In this document: positions 23,184 through 32,944 of the stretch, in pieces | How the letters are laid out: every line of letters starts with the position of its first letter | Position numbering within the stretch: the stretch's first letter is position 1 | Assembly: GCA_963667455.2 (NCBI GenBank) | Contig: CAXXFR010000026.1 | Coordinates: 62,001 to 126,000, forward strand | Length of the DNA: 64,000 nucleotides | Direction of reading: 5' to 3' | Source of the DNA: Bin55 sp963667455 | Lineage (GTDB): Bacteria; Pseudomonadota; Gammaproteobacteria; Pseudomonadales; Azotimanducaceae | The notes under the pieces: generated by a model | What the model saw: the letters and a program-made list of their open reading frames with translations, nothing else | The model's database searches: none | Told to the model about the DNA's origin: nothing | Position numbers and translations under genes: made by a program

Positions 23184-25393
23184 TAGCTTGACGCGACTAA
23201 TTTGTAGTAGGTGCTGTCGCGATCGGCGATCAATTCGTCGTGCGTGCCCTGTTGCACGACCTCACCTTTCTCCAGGACGATGACTTCATCACAATCGCGA
23301 ATTGTGCTCAGTCTGTGGGCCACGATGAGACAGGTCACCCCTCTGCGCCGCAAACTGTCGTCGATTTCTTCCTCAGTCGCGGCATCGAGGGAACTAGTAG
23401 CCTCGTCGAGAATGAGTATCGTCGGATTGCCGACCAATGCACGTGCGATCTCGATCCGTTGACGCTGCCCTCCACTGAAATTGGCTCCGCCCTCTTCGAC
23501 CATAGTCGCGTAGCCCTGCTTTCTTAGCAGAATGTCGTTATGTATGCAGGCATCTCTAGTGGCAGCGACGATCAAATTGACAGGAACCGCCGAATTCCAT
23601 AGCGTGATGTTGTCGCGCAGGCTCGCAGCGAACAGCACCTCCTCCTGATTCACCATGGATATGGACCGACGCAGGACCTCCTCGGGAATCTCGCTCCGTG
23701 GATGGCCATCGAACAGTACTTCGCCAGACCATGGTTGGCTGATTCCGGAAACGAGTCGTGTCAAAGTCGACTTGCCGGATCCGCTGGATCCCACCACAGC
23801 AACCCTCTGACCGGGATTGATGGTTAGACTGAAGTCCTTGATCAGCGGAGGCTGGCTGGTGTTGTAACCAAACTTGACATTGCGAAGTTCAACCCGACCG
23901 GCAAGCTGAAGTCTTTTCTGGAACGTAGCAATGTTGTCAGATTGGGAGTCACGGCGTTTAAACACCGGGTCGGCCGTGGCACTTGTGACATCGCTCAATC
24001 GCTGTATATCCGTTTCGAACGCTTGGCGTTTGTCTGCAAATCCAAGAAAACTCCCAATCGGCTCGAGAAACATCTCAGATAGGACGAAAAAGGCAACTAG
24101 CGCACCCAAAGTCATTTCTCCACTCATAACGGAAGCTCCTCCAAGTACAAGGACAACCGCGGTGCGCAACATCGAAATGAGGTCTGGAAAGGAGTTGTTG
24201 AGTGTGCTCATTTCGGCGTACTCCTGTCGCGCCTTGAGCTCACGCGCTTGCTGGCCACCCCACCTTGAGAAGAACCTGTCGTCCGCACCGGTCATGCGTA
24301 GATTGTCGGCATGGCTCAACATCTGCATGCCCACTCCAATCAACAGTCCTTGCTCGCGTCTCATCGTTTGACTGCGTACTCGTCGAGTCAAGTTGAGAAA
24401 GTGGCCGAGCGCAATGTGGGTCAGTCCGAGCAGGAGAACAGCCAGCGTGAGCATCGGATGGTAGATGAACATTGCGCCAACGAAGACTACGCTCATCGCC
24501 ATGTCCACGATGAGCACAAGAAACTCGGTCGAGAGATTCTTGGAGACCCGATCAATCGAGGAAACGCGATCTGTCAAGTCGCCGATCAGCCGGTGTTCGA
24601 AGAACTCGACCGGTAGCCGCAATAACTTGGTCAAGCTCCACTCGGAGCCCTTCACAGCGATACGGATTCCTAGCCGTTTCAAGAATCTAAACTTCAGCAA
24701 AGAGAGCGCATAGACCAGTAAGCCGCCCCCAATCAACGATGCCACCACCCCCAGCCACGGTCCGCTCCGTAGCAAGACTTCGTCCACGAATATGCCAAGC
24801 GCTATGGGAATGACTAAAGCCACAAGAGTCAGCATCAGCCCACAGGAGACCACACCGGATAGCACTTTCCATGAACCGGACAGTAGTGTCTTCAACTGTC
24901 CGTACATGCTTGGCCATTCGCCGCCTTGCTCGAAGTCGTCTTGGGGCGCAAATCGCAGAGCAATTCCGCTGTAGTGCTTGAGGAACTCTTCGGATGTCAG
25001 CGTTCGGCGACCCGTTGCAGGGTCGTTCAGGTAGTACTGCTGATTCTCGATGCCTTCTAGCACGACGAAGTGACTGAATTGCCAGAACAATATGAGCGGC
25101 AACGGCAACTTTTCCAGCAGTTCCGCGCGAACGCTGAGTCCTTTGCACTCCAATCCGTAGTGTCGAGCCGCTCTTGCAATACTCGCAGCGCTACTACCGT
25201 CGCGACTCACTTCGCACTTCTCGCGTAGTTCAGCCAGCGGAACCCAGCGTCCAAAGAATCCCAGAACACTTCCTAGGCAGGCAGCACCGCATTCCGACGC
25301 GTGCATTTGCAACATAATTGGTGTGCTAATCCGGTGAGCGCGAGATTTCGAACCGGAGGAGTCGCGTGAACTCTTGGTCGCACGCTTGTTCAT
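23183..25393 (-). CDS. NHLM-type peptidase-containing ABC exporter (C39 peptidase, ABC1-like)
   Basis: The 736-residue protein has an N-terminal C39 Cys peptidase (about 25-150): Cys35 in HASECGAACLG, His108 in QFSHFVVLEG, Asp124 in YLNDPATGRR. It should cleave the leader after the Ala-Gly motif. A six-helix transmembrane domain (about 170-450) and an ATPase domain follow, with Walker A GSSGSGKSTLT, signature FSGGQRQRIEIARAL and Walker B TILILDEATSSLD. It starts two bases after the HlyD-like gene. In NHLM clusters this protein and its ABC2 partner export and trim the modified peptide into the periplasm. Confidence 0.93.
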   Translation of the reverse strand: MNKRATKSSRDSSGSKSRAHRISTPIMLQMHASECGAACLGSVLGFFGRWVPLAELREKCEVSRDGSSAASIARAARHYGLECKGLSVRAELLEKLPLPLILFWQFSHFVVLEGIENQQYYLNDPATGRRTLTSEEFLKHYSGIALRFAPQDDFEQGGEWPSMYGQLKTLLSGSWKVLSGVVSCGLMLTLVALVIPIALGIFVDEVLLRSGPWLGVVASLIGGGLLVYALSLLKFRFLKRLGIRIAVKGSEWSLTKLLRLPVEFFEHRLIGDLTDRVSSIDRVSKNLSTEFLVLIVDMAMSVVFVGAMFIYHPMLTLAVLLLGLTHIALGHFLNLTRRVRSQTMRREQGLLIGVGMQMLSHADNLRMTGADDRFFSRWGGQQARELKARQEYAEMSTLNNSFPDLISMLRTAVVLVLGGASVMSGEMTLGALVAFFVLSEMFLEPIGSFLGFADKRQAFETDIQRLSDVTSATADPVFKRRDSQSDNIATFQKRLQLAGRVELRNVKFGYNTSQPPLIKDFSLTINPGQRVAVVGSSGSGKSTLTRLVSGISQPWSGEVLFDGHPRSEIPEEVLRRSISMVNQEEVLFAASLRDNITLWNSAVPVNLIVAATRDACIHNDILLRKQGYATMVEEGGANFSGGQRQRIEIARALVGNPTILILDEATSSLDAATEEEIDDSLRRRGVTCLIVAHRLSTIRDCDEVIVLEKGEVVQQGTHDELIADRDSTYYKLVASS

Positions 25394-25394
25394 G

Positions 25395-25946
25395 CTAGAA
25401 CAATCCCGCTCCGATCAGTTGGATCGGTGATTGACGTCCAATCTCCACGACAACTATGCACTTCTCACCTACTAGAGACGATAACGTGAAATCGTGCTCA
25501 TCGTAGATCGCGACATCCAGTCGAGGAACAGAGAACGCGGCAGATTCGTTTTCTCCCGTCTCCAACTCCATTGGTAGTTCATCTGAAATCTCGACCCGAC
25601 CGCTGATAGACTCGGGGGTATCTCTTAAGCCGTCCAATCGAACCACGGCTGCCATTCCCGCCACGACAGTTTCCGCTCCGTCGTGTTCACTCAACGCTAA
25701 GACTTGTACCCTGCTTTGCCCGGATCGCCCGTCGATCACCCCGATGACGATTCCCTCGACAGAAATGCGTTGGGCAACTGAGCCAAACACTAACCAACTC
25801 GCGAACGCAAGAAGAGTCACGAACACCAGAAGAGCGAGAACGCGCTCTTTAGGTGTGGAGATTATTAGCAACTGATCAAGATGCTCGCGTTCCTCTTTTG
25901 CTTCCGCAACAGTGTCGTGAAAGGACTCGAAAGGGTTATTGAACAC
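25395..25946 (-). CDS. Short HlyD-like membrane-fusion protein of the NHLM exporter
   Basis: 183 residues: a cytoplasmic N-terminus, one transmembrane segment (about 36-55, VLALLVFVTLLAFASWLVFG), then a short periplasmic part with lipoyl/beta-barrel-like strands (RISVEGIVIGVI, AAVVRLDGL) and a terminal GRQSPIQLIGAGLF. NHLM systems usually carry a HlyD-family adaptor of about twice this length with a coiled-coil hairpin; that hairpin is missing here. It is immediately upstream of the peptidase-containing ABC gene, supporting an adaptor role, but periplasm-spanning function with an outer-membrane channel is uncertain. Confidence 0.65.
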   Translation of the reverse strand: MFNNPFESFHDTVAEAKEEREHLDQLLIISTPKERVLALLVFVTLLAFASWLVFGSVAQRISVEGIVIGVIDGRSGQSRVQVLALSEHDGAETVVAGMAAVVRLDGLRDTPESISGRVEISDELPMELETGENESAAFSVPRLDVAIYDEHDFTLSSLVGEKCIVVVEIGRQSPIQLIGAGLF

Positions 25947-26050
25947 GGTGAAATATTGCCGTTCGGATTAGCTCGGCGGTAGATGTGGGTCTTGTGTTTA
26001 GCATGGAGAAACGAAATTGTATAGACAGTCGGTTACCACTCGATTTATTC

Positions 26051-28507
26051 CTAACTCGCGTTTGGCAAATTGGGAGACAACGGAGACTCTGACGGTTGCA
26101 ACTGGCGACTACTCGGTCCTCGATCCAGCCAAATCAGAAGTGCTGGCAGAAGTGTCAAGTCAGCGACCAGCGCTGCGCCAATGATCACTGCTGTCAATAC
26201 ACCTACTTGAGCAGTTGGGATAAACGGCGAGAACACGAGAATCAGGAACCCCACGACGAGAACCAGGGTTGTGGTAACTAGGGCGCGACCGGCCTTGTCA
26301 AAGGCGTAGCGCACAGCTGACTCGGGATCTTGACCATACTCACGCCGCGCACGAAGATACTTGGCAAGGAAGTGCACCGTATCGTCCACGACGATGCCAA
26401 TAGTCATTGCGACGACTACCGACAACGAGAGCCCCACTTGACCAACGGTCAGCCCCCAGATGCCGAATCCGACTACAGCTGGGATGAGATTGGGAAAGAT
26501 GCTGATCATCCCGATGCGCAACGACCGCAACGCGACCAGCAACAACACTGAAATAGCCGCTAAAACTACTACAGTGCCAACCAGCATGGCGCGAATGTTG
26601 CGTTGCCCGACGTAGGCAAACAGTGTCGCAGGTCCGGTACCGCTGACATCGGCAACACTCGGTGCATTGTCTTGCAACCAATCCTCTGCTCGCGCATTTA
26701 ATTCAAGCAAGTCAGCCGAACGCATTGTTTCTGCCGAGACTGATACTCGAGTGGCAGACTTCGATCTGTCTATTTGATTGTTGAGATTCAATCCCTCGGG
26801 TAACGAGAGTTCGTAGAGCAACAAGTACTGCGCCGCCAATTGCTGGTTTTCGGGTATTCGATATTGAGTGGGATCATCCGCGTGCATGCTTTGGTTGAGT
26901 TGTCGAAACGTGTCAGTGATGGTCGCTACATGGCGTACTGGTTCCTGCTCTCTGTACCAATCTGCAAATCCGGCCACTTCAGCGAGGAATTGAGGATCGG
27001 TTGCTCCACCCTCTGTTGAGGCTCGAAGGGAATACTCGATGAGTGTGTTTCCACTCAGGTGCTCGTCCATGAAGTCGGTGTCCTGCCGAAACTCAATTCC
27101 CTTGTCGAAGAAGTGAACCAGCACATCATTCAGTTCATTGCGTGGAATGACCAAAGCCAGTCCCGTAAGCAGGACCATCCATACCCAAAACAACACAGTC
27201 TTGTACCGAAGCACCCAGTCTGCCAATCGATCCATCGAAAAGCCGGACGTCCATCGCCGTTTCTTCTCGGCGCGGATGGGGAGTAGAGAAAGCAAGGCAG
27301 GCAGGAATGTAACGGACAGAATGAAGGATGTAGCAATTCCAAATGCGACGAACATGCCGAGGTGACGATAGGGTGGCACTTCGGAGAAGTTCATGCTCAG
27401 GAACCCTAAGGTCGTGGTCAGACTAGCTAGGAAGACGGGATGAAGATTGAGGCGTATGGACTCCACGATGGCCTCGTGCTTGGAGTCCCCCTCTCGCATT
27501 TGTTGCTGGATGGTCACCAATATGTGGACACAGTTTGCAACCACAATCATCAGCACAATGGTTGGAGCCGGAGAAATCGGTGGTGTAAACGGCAATCCAA
27601 CCCAACCGCCGATGCCGATCGACGCAAAAATTGAAAAGATCATTACCAGGCCTGTTGCCGCAACGCCGGAGAACCCCCGCGTGAGCAATCCAAGTATCAC
27701 TCCCATGAGTAGCAGACTCAGCGGCAGAAACACCATTTGGCTGTTAATCGAGGCTTCCACGAACGTCTGATTGACCATCACGGTTCCCACTACCCTAATG
27801 TCCACATCGGGAAAGCGTTCCTCGGCCTTCTCGGCGGTGGTTCGGGCAAACCCCGCAACTTCAGCAACGGCCTGCAGCTGACCGTCAGTAGGCAATTCGA
27901 CAGTGACGTTGACCACGCTGACTTCGCCGTCAAGGGCCAATACGCTCCCTGCAATACGCGGATCAGCGAGTGCGATATCTCGAATGTGTGACCGAGATTG
28001 CTCTAGTGAGATTTCTTGTAGATCGACGAGGTCTCTCACATATAGATCGTCTCCGTCGGCTGTGGTGTACTGAAAGTTGGCCAGAGAATCCACTCGGCGT
28101 GTGAATGGGACCTGCCAAGCTTCTTCCGTGAGCCAAACAGCGAGTGAGAGCGCCGTCTCGGAGGTGGCATTCCCATCGTCTGGAACGATCAGAAACGCCA
28201 CGTTCTCGCTTTTTCCAAACGTATTCTCGAGCTCCTCCAATGCAAGCAGTTGAGGGTTGTCCTCGTCAAAGAAAATGCGATAGTCGGCTGAAAACCCCAG
28301 TCGAACAATGCCGGCTGCGGCGATCACCACCAAGACTAGAACGCTCAGAATTACCCACCATCGAGCGGCGAGCACTCGTTCGGCAAAACGGGTGGCAAAC
28401 TGTCTCTGAATGAGTTCAGGCGAGCTCACAAGGTTCAATTCTTGGTGAAATACTCTTTCAAGTAAGCATATAGGGAACGCTTTCTGTACAAATTCTGGAC
28501 AGCGCAT
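26051..28507 (-). CDS. MMPL/RND-superfamily exporter
   Basis: The 818-residue protein has a TM1 (WWVILSVLVLVVIAAAGIV), a periplasmic loop of about 200 residues starting FSADYRIFFDEDNPQL, five more helices, a second TM7-like segment (TVLFWVWMVLLTGLALVIP), a second loop and a final helix set with TIGIVVDDTVHFLAKYLRARR. This is the hydrophobe-exporter (HAE3/MMPL) layout. Such pumps pair with the LolA-like protein and barrel found at 10.4-12.5 kb. Neither the ATG at 28507 nor a GTG at 28429 has a clear ribosome-binding site, so the first 26 residues are uncertain. It ends about 100 bp before the NHLM exporter genes. Confidence 0.88.
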   Translation of the reverse strand: MRCPEFVQKAFPICLLERVFHQELNLVSSPELIQRQFATRFAERVLAARWWVILSVLVLVVIAAAGIVRLGFSADYRIFFDEDNPQLLALEELENTFGKSENVAFLIVPDDGNATSETALSLAVWLTEEAWQVPFTRRVDSLANFQYTTADGDDLYVRDLVDLQEISLEQSRSHIRDIALADPRIAGSVLALDGEVSVVNVTVELPTDGQLQAVAEVAGFARTTAEKAEERFPDVDIRVVGTVMVNQTFVEASINSQMVFLPLSLLLMGVILGLLTRGFSGVAATGLVMIFSIFASIGIGGWVGLPFTPPISPAPTIVLMIVVANCVHILVTIQQQMREGDSKHEAIVESIRLNLHPVFLASLTTTLGFLSMNFSEVPPYRHLGMFVAFGIATSFILSVTFLPALLSLLPIRAEKKRRWTSGFSMDRLADWVLRYKTVLFWVWMVLLTGLALVIPRNELNDVLVHFFDKGIEFRQDTDFMDEHLSGNTLIEYSLRASTEGGATDPQFLAEVAGFADWYREQEPVRHVATITDTFRQLNQSMHADDPTQYRIPENQQLAAQYLLLYELSLPEGLNLNNQIDRSKSATRVSVSAETMRSADLLELNARAEDWLQDNAPSVADVSGTGPATLFAYVGQRNIRAMLVGTVVVLAAISVLLLVALRSLRIGMISIFPNLIPAVVGFGIWGLTVGQVGLSLSVVVAMTIGIVVDDTVHFLAKYLRARREYGQDPESAVRYAFDKAGRALVTTTLVLVVGFLILVFSPFIPTAQVGVLTAVIIGAALVADLTLLPALLIWLDRGPSSRQLQPSESPLSPNLPNAS

Positions 28508-28796
28508 TGGGGTTGGATCAACGTGCAGAGTCCTTTGAATTCAGCGGCCTCAAGTGCCTTTGAATCCAGATCCGTGAACTTCACCAGCTTTCAGGCACCT
28601 CCAACAACCGATTCACGATGGGACACTTCCTGAGAGAGAACCGAGCACGATGAACAAAGTTGCACGAGTACCAAATTAAAATTCAACGTCCACATGCATT
28701 CAACTCTTCAGTTCGCGCACCCACCGACCTCGCGAAACGGATTGCAATCCAAGCCGTCGACATCGCCAATTCGAGAACTCTGATCTTCTCTCCGAA

Positions 28797-31376
28797 GTGA
28801 ACGACTCTTCCTACTCTCCCATGATTCGACAGTATCTGTCGATCAAGAAGGAGTATCCCAACGATCTCTTGTTCTATCGCATGGGAGACTTTTACGAGTT
28901 GTTCTTTGAAGATGCAACAGCCGCCGCAGAACTTCTGGAGATCACGTTGACCTCTCGAGGTCAATCGAAGGGAAATCCCATTCCGATGTGCGGAGTGCCG
29001 TATCACGCAGTGGACGGCTATCTCAATCGACTCGTCGGCTTGGGCAGAAGTGCGGTCATTTGTGAACAAGTGGGTGATCCGAATGCTTCTCGAGGTCCGG
29101 TGGAGCGTCAAGTTCAACGCATCGTTACACCGGGAACACTGACCGACGAGAACCTGCTGGAAGCAAGTCAAGACAGCGTGCTGATGGCGATCAATCGACC
29201 GTCCGCCAGTCGCCAGACTGCCGGTGTCGCCTGGATCAACCTGTCGACCGGAGAATTCATGGTGGCCGAGCCATCCGCAGCGACTGAACTCCATGCGGTT
29301 CTTGAGGCGGTTCAACCGTCCGAGATTCTTATTCCCATTGGTGGTGAATTTCCCGATTTCACGGCGGCACAGCGCGAAATCGACGTGATGCGATTCGATT
29401 TCGACCTCGGCACAACTGCGCTCTCCAAACACTTCGACACGCGAGATCTTCGCGGTTTCGGACTTGGAGAAAAGACTCTGGCCGTGGGAGCCGCTGCCGC
29501 AGCACTTTCTTACGCTCAGGAAGCCTGCTGCCAGCAATTGGAGTTTATCCAATCCATCCAGCTCTACTCAGATCGATCCATTCTGCGAATGGATGCGCAA
29601 ACCCGACGCAATCTCGAAATCGATCGCAAGATCAGCACCGATGAAACTCAGGGTTCTCTGTTCGACATCATGGATTTCACCGCGACCCCCATGGGATCTC
29701 GGTTGCTTCGTCAATGGCTGAACGAACCAAGCACAGACGTTCACTCGGTCAGTGAACGTCACGACTTCGTCGAATCCCTGATCGAACATCGTTGCACAGA
29801 AGCGATGAGTGACGCGCTACGGCCAATTGGCGACATGCAACGGATCGTGACACGTGCCGCTTTGGGAACGGCATCACCGCGCGATCTAGTCCGCGTCCAA
29901 GCGGCAATCGATTGCCAATCCGCTGTGGCTGAATTGGTGGCTACACTTGAAGTCGACGCTGAAACACGGCGATTTCAACAATTGCCCGACCTTAGCGACA
30001 TTCGCAATCTCATTGACAGAGCCATCTGCGATGAACCACCCGCAATATCGCGCGAAGGGGGAATGATTGCAGAAGGCTTTGACCCGAAACTCGACGAATT
30101 GCGCACAATCCGGACTCAGGCATCGGACTTTCTACTGCAACTCGAACAACGCGAGCGTGAACGGACTGGGGTCTCCAATCTACGCGTGGGTCACAATCGT
30201 GTTCACGGTTACTACCTCGAAGTCTCACGTTCTCAGTCTTCAAAGATGCCGGAAGACTATGTGCGAAGACAGACTCTCAAGAACTCCGAGCGGTTCGTCA
30301 CAAAGGAACTGTGGGAATTTGAGGAAAAGTTTCTCACCAGCGAACAAGATGCTCTGCAACGGGAGAAGGAACTCTATGCCTCTGTTCTAAAGACCGTTGG
30401 AGTGTCCGCAAACGAGCTGCGCACTGTCGCCGATGCGCTTGCGCGAACTGACGCAATCAACAGTTTTGCCACAGCCGCTGAAGAACAAGGCTACGTGCGT
30501 CCGCAATTCACCGAGGACTCCGTACTCTCGATCCAGGAAGGCAAGCATCCCATGCTGGCAGTGAGGCCCGACGTCGACTTTGTTCCCAATTCAAACGAAA
30601 TGGATCGCTATCGACGAATGCTGGTGGTCACCGGTCCCAACATGGGAGGCAAGTCGACTTACATGCGACAAACAGCTCTCATCGTCATTCTTGCGTATGC
30701 CGGGAGCTTCGTTCCAGCAAAGTCCGCACTGATCGGGCCCATTGATGGCATCTTTACCAGGATTGGCGCATTCGACGATCTTTCAGCTGGCCAATCGACC
30801 TTCATGGTCGAAATGACCGAAACGGCCAACATCCTGCACAACGCAACCTCGTCAAGTCTCGTGCTTCTTGACGAGGTCGGGCGGGGTACGAGCACCTATG
30901 ACGGTCTCGCTCTTGCCCTCGCCGTCGCCCACGCGATGTCCGAGACCGTAGAGGCGTTTACGCTGTTTTCCACGCACTACTTCGAGCTGACCGCACTCGC
31001 GGACACACACAAGACGGTTCACAACGTCCACCTAAGTGCAGTCGAACACAACCGCAAAGTGGTCTTTCTGCATTCCGTTGAGGAAGGATCGGCATCCCAG
31101 AGCTATGGCATTCATGTCGCCCGCCTCGCTGGAATCCCTGGTCGTGTGTTGCAACACGCCCGCAATCAGCTGCATCGTCTTGAGCAACTTTCAATCCGCA
31201 ACGGAGAAAACGATTTCGCGGACCTCTTCGAGGAACAGACTGAGCACGAATCCTACGAACACCCCGTTGTCGAGCGACTGCGCCAAACCAACGTCGACGA
31301 ACTGTCGCCCAAGAGCGCTCAAGACTTGCTCTACGAACTATTGGCAGTAATTGCTCGAGAAGACCGTCACTCCTAG
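28797..31376 (+). CDS. mutS: DNA mismatch repair protein MutS
   Basis: The 859-residue protein starts with GTG and reads SPMIRQYLSIKKEYPNDLLFYRMGDFYELFFEDA, with the mismatch-binding Phe-x-Glu (FYELF). The ATPase has Walker A TGPNMGGKSTYMRQ, GQSTFMVEMTETANIL, Walker B LVLLDEVGRGTSTYDG and a functional STHYFEL. The C-terminus ends NVDELSPKSAQDLLYELL. MutS recognises mismatches and starts repair with MutL. A diverged copy of its last 31 codons lies at 32139-32234 because of the tandem duplication described separately. Confidence 0.98.
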   Translation: MNDSSYSPMIRQYLSIKKEYPNDLLFYRMGDFYELFFEDATAAAELLEITLTSRGQSKGNPIPMCGVPYHAVDGYLNRLVGLGRSAVICEQVGDPNASRGPVERQVQRIVTPGTLTDENLLEASQDSVLMAINRPSASRQTAGVAWINLSTGEFMVAEPSAATELHAVLEAVQPSEILIPIGGEFPDFTAAQREIDVMRFDFDLGTTALSKHFDTRDLRGFGLGEKTLAVGAAAAALSYAQEACCQQLEFIQSIQLYSDRSILRMDAQTRRNLEIDRKISTDETQGSLFDIMDFTATPMGSRLLRQWLNEPSTDVHSVSERHDFVESLIEHRCTEAMSDALRPIGDMQRIVTRAALGTASPRDLVRVQAAIDCQSAVAELVATLEVDAETRRFQQLPDLSDIRNLIDRAICDEPPAISREGGMIAEGFDPKLDELRTIRTQASDFLLQLEQRERERTGVSNLRVGHNRVHGYYLEVSRSQSSKMPEDYVRRQTLKNSERFVTKELWEFEEKFLTSEQDALQREKELYASVLKTVGVSANELRTVADALARTDAINSFATAAEEQGYVRPQFTEDSVLSIQEGKHPMLAVRPDVDFVPNSNEMDRYRRMLVVTGPNMGGKSTYMRQTALIVILAYAGSFVPAKSALIGPIDGIFTRIGAFDDLSAGQSTFMVEMTETANILHNATSSSLVLLDEVGRGTSTYDGLALALAVAHAMSETVEAFTLFSTHYFELTALADTHKTVHNVHLSAVEHNRKVVFLHSVEEGSASQSYGIHVARLAGIPGRVLQHARNQLHRLEQLSIRNGENDFADLFEEQTEHESYEHPVVERLRQTNVDELSPKSAQDLLYELLAVIAREDRHS

Positions 31377-32138
31377 ATGAACAATCGACTGACACCGTTG
31401 GTTGCGCAACACACCAGACACTCCAACAGAGGCTATCGTTCAGGCGATTGCTCTTGCTTCACTGTCTGTAGAATCAGAAGAAGACAAGGCTTAAGGATCT
31501 CTGGTGTTACGAGCCTGCACTAGCACAACAAGAGAAGAATATTGAGACGATGAAAAAGGCTGGAGGAGTTCTCACCATTATCGGAGGTGCAGTGGGAATA
31601 TTCGAGTCCGTGTTTGTAATCCTCACTGCCGCAATCGGAATGCGCTGGGACACCGATTACTCGATACTCTCATTCGTAATGGGATGGGTTGGATTGGTTT
31701 TTTCGCTGGCTCTCGTCTTGTTGGGATCTCTGTTTCTCAAGTCTTCAATGAGGGTCCATGCAATACAGTCTCTGGTTTGCGCAATCGTTGGTGTCCTTCT
31801 GGCAACCTGCGTGTTTGTGCCGATGCTGCTGTTCGGCGCAATGTACGATCAAAATACACCTCGAAATACACTTCTTGTCCCAGTTGCGTATACACCTCAC
31901 ACGTTTGGGGTATTGTGGTGGTCCGGTTGGTACATCGGAATATTCTTGGTTTTGGGTGTTGTCGGCGGGATACTAGCGACGATTGGGACACCGAAGCTTG
32001 AGCCAGCCCCCGACGATGCCACCAATGAACCTCAATCAGATTCGGATGTGTCATAGTCAGAAGTTCGCCTTCTCACACTCGGAATTCGATAGCTTCCCTC
32101 GAAGCACCACTCGTAGCGGGACTTTCAAGACCACACCG
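31281..32138. repeat. Tandem duplication, copy 1 (mutS tail + small membrane-protein gene)
   Basis: The unit starts inside mutS at CGCCAAACC (31281) and runs to TTCAAGACCACAC (ending 32138). It carries the mutS 3-prime end, an intergenic part and the gene at 31550. Copy 2 follows directly. The copies are clearly similar but diverged, and copy 2 has a longer spacer before its gene. Confidence 0.9.
31550..32056 (+). CDS. Small four-helix membrane protein (DUF4064-like), copy 1
   Basis: 168 residues, four predicted membrane helices: VLTIIGGAVGIFESVFVILTA, FVMGWVGLVFSLALVLLGSLF, AIQSLVCAIVGVLLATCVF and WYIGIFLVLGVVGGILATIG, with an acidic tail EPAPDDATNEPQSDSDVS. The glycine pattern resembles the poorly described DUF4064 membrane proteins. 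Function unknown. A near-identical paralogue is at 32447. Confidence 0.75.
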   Translation: MKKAGGVLTIIGGAVGIFESVFVILTAAIGMRWDTDYSILSFVMGWVGLVFSLALVLLGSLFLKSSMRVHAIQSLVCAIVGVLLATCVFVPMLLFGAMYDQNTPRNTLLVPVAYTPHTFGVLWWSGWYIGIFLVLGVVGGILATIGTPKLEPAPDDATNEPQSDSDVS

Positions 32139-32234
32139 CGCCAAACCGACGTCGAAGAGCTGTCGCCGAGGAGCGCTCGGGACTTGCATTACGAGCTACT
32201 GGAAGTGATTGCTCGAGAAGACCGTCACACCTAG
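32139..32234 (+). pseudogene. Copied 3-prime end of mutS
   Basis: The plus frame ending at 32234 encodes TDVEELSPRSARDLHYELL then EVIAREDRHT, matching the MutS C-terminus NVDELSPKSAQDLLYELL then AVIAREDRHS. It has no start and no other MutS sequence, and is part of the tandem duplication. Substitutions show the duplication is not very recent. Confidence 0.9.
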
Positions 32235-32446
32235 ACGAACAATCGAAGCTACTATCGTGCACCGACCTAGCAAAGCGGTGCACTCGGCTGACTGAATAGG
32301 TTGCGCAACACACAAAACACTCCAACAAAGGCTGTCGTCCAGGCGATTTCTCTTCCTTCACAGTCTGTAGAATCAGCTGTGGTGAATGCACAGGTGTCGC
32401 GCGTTAACGGACAGCACTAGGGCACGAAGAGAGGAATACTGAAGAG

Positions 32447-32944
32447 ATGAAAAAGGCCGGAGGAGTTCTCGCCATCATCGGTGGTACAGTAGGAATAGTC
32501 GAGTCCGTGGCTCTTATCCTCTCTGCCGCTATCGGAATGCGCTTCGACAGCGAATACTCGATACTCAATTTCGTAATGGGATGGGTTGGGTTGGTATTTT
32601 CGCTGGCACTCGTTCTGTTGGGATCTCTGTTTCTCAAGTCATCAAAGAGGTTGCATGCTCTACAGTCTCTGGTTTGCGCAAGTATTGGTGTCATTCTGGC
32701 AACCTGTGTGTTTGTTCCGATGATGCTATTCGGCTCGACGTACGATCAAAATCCATCACGCTTGATCTCAACTGGATATACGTTGCAGACAATTGGGGTA
32801 TTGTGGGCGTCTGGTTGGTACATCGGTATATTTCTGGTCTTGGGTGTTGTCGGTGGAATATTGGCGACGATTGGGACACCGAAGCTTGAGCCAGCCCCCG
32901 ACGATGCCACCAGTGAACCTCAATCAGACTCGAATGTGTCGTAG
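32447..32944 (+). CDS. Small four-helix membrane protein (DUF4064-like), copy 2
   Basis: 165 residues, paralogous to the gene at 31550 over its full length, with the same start (MKKAGGVL), four membrane helices and acidic tail. The largest differences are in the loop around residues 115-125, where three residues are missing (NPSRLIS compared with NTPRNTLLVPV). Both copies are open, suggesting selection on both or recent duplication. Function unknown. Confidence 0.75.
   Translation: MKKAGGVLAIIGGTVGIVESVALILSAAIGMRFDSEYSILNFVMGWVGLVFSLALVLLGSLFLKSSKRLHALQSLVCASIGVILATCVFVPMMLFGSTYDQNPSRLISTGYTLQTIGVLWASGWYIGIFLVLGVVGGILATIGTPKLEPAPDDATSEPQSDSNVS

Noticed and set aside
20250..28507. The exporter block considered as a type I secretion system for a large toxin
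   Set aside because: The C39 peptidase, the ABC2-like partner and the NHLP precursor fit an NHLM peptide exporter better, and no RTX-type protein is present.
28683..29552. 289-codon minus-strand frame
   Set aside because: Antisense to the start of mutS; no domain seen.
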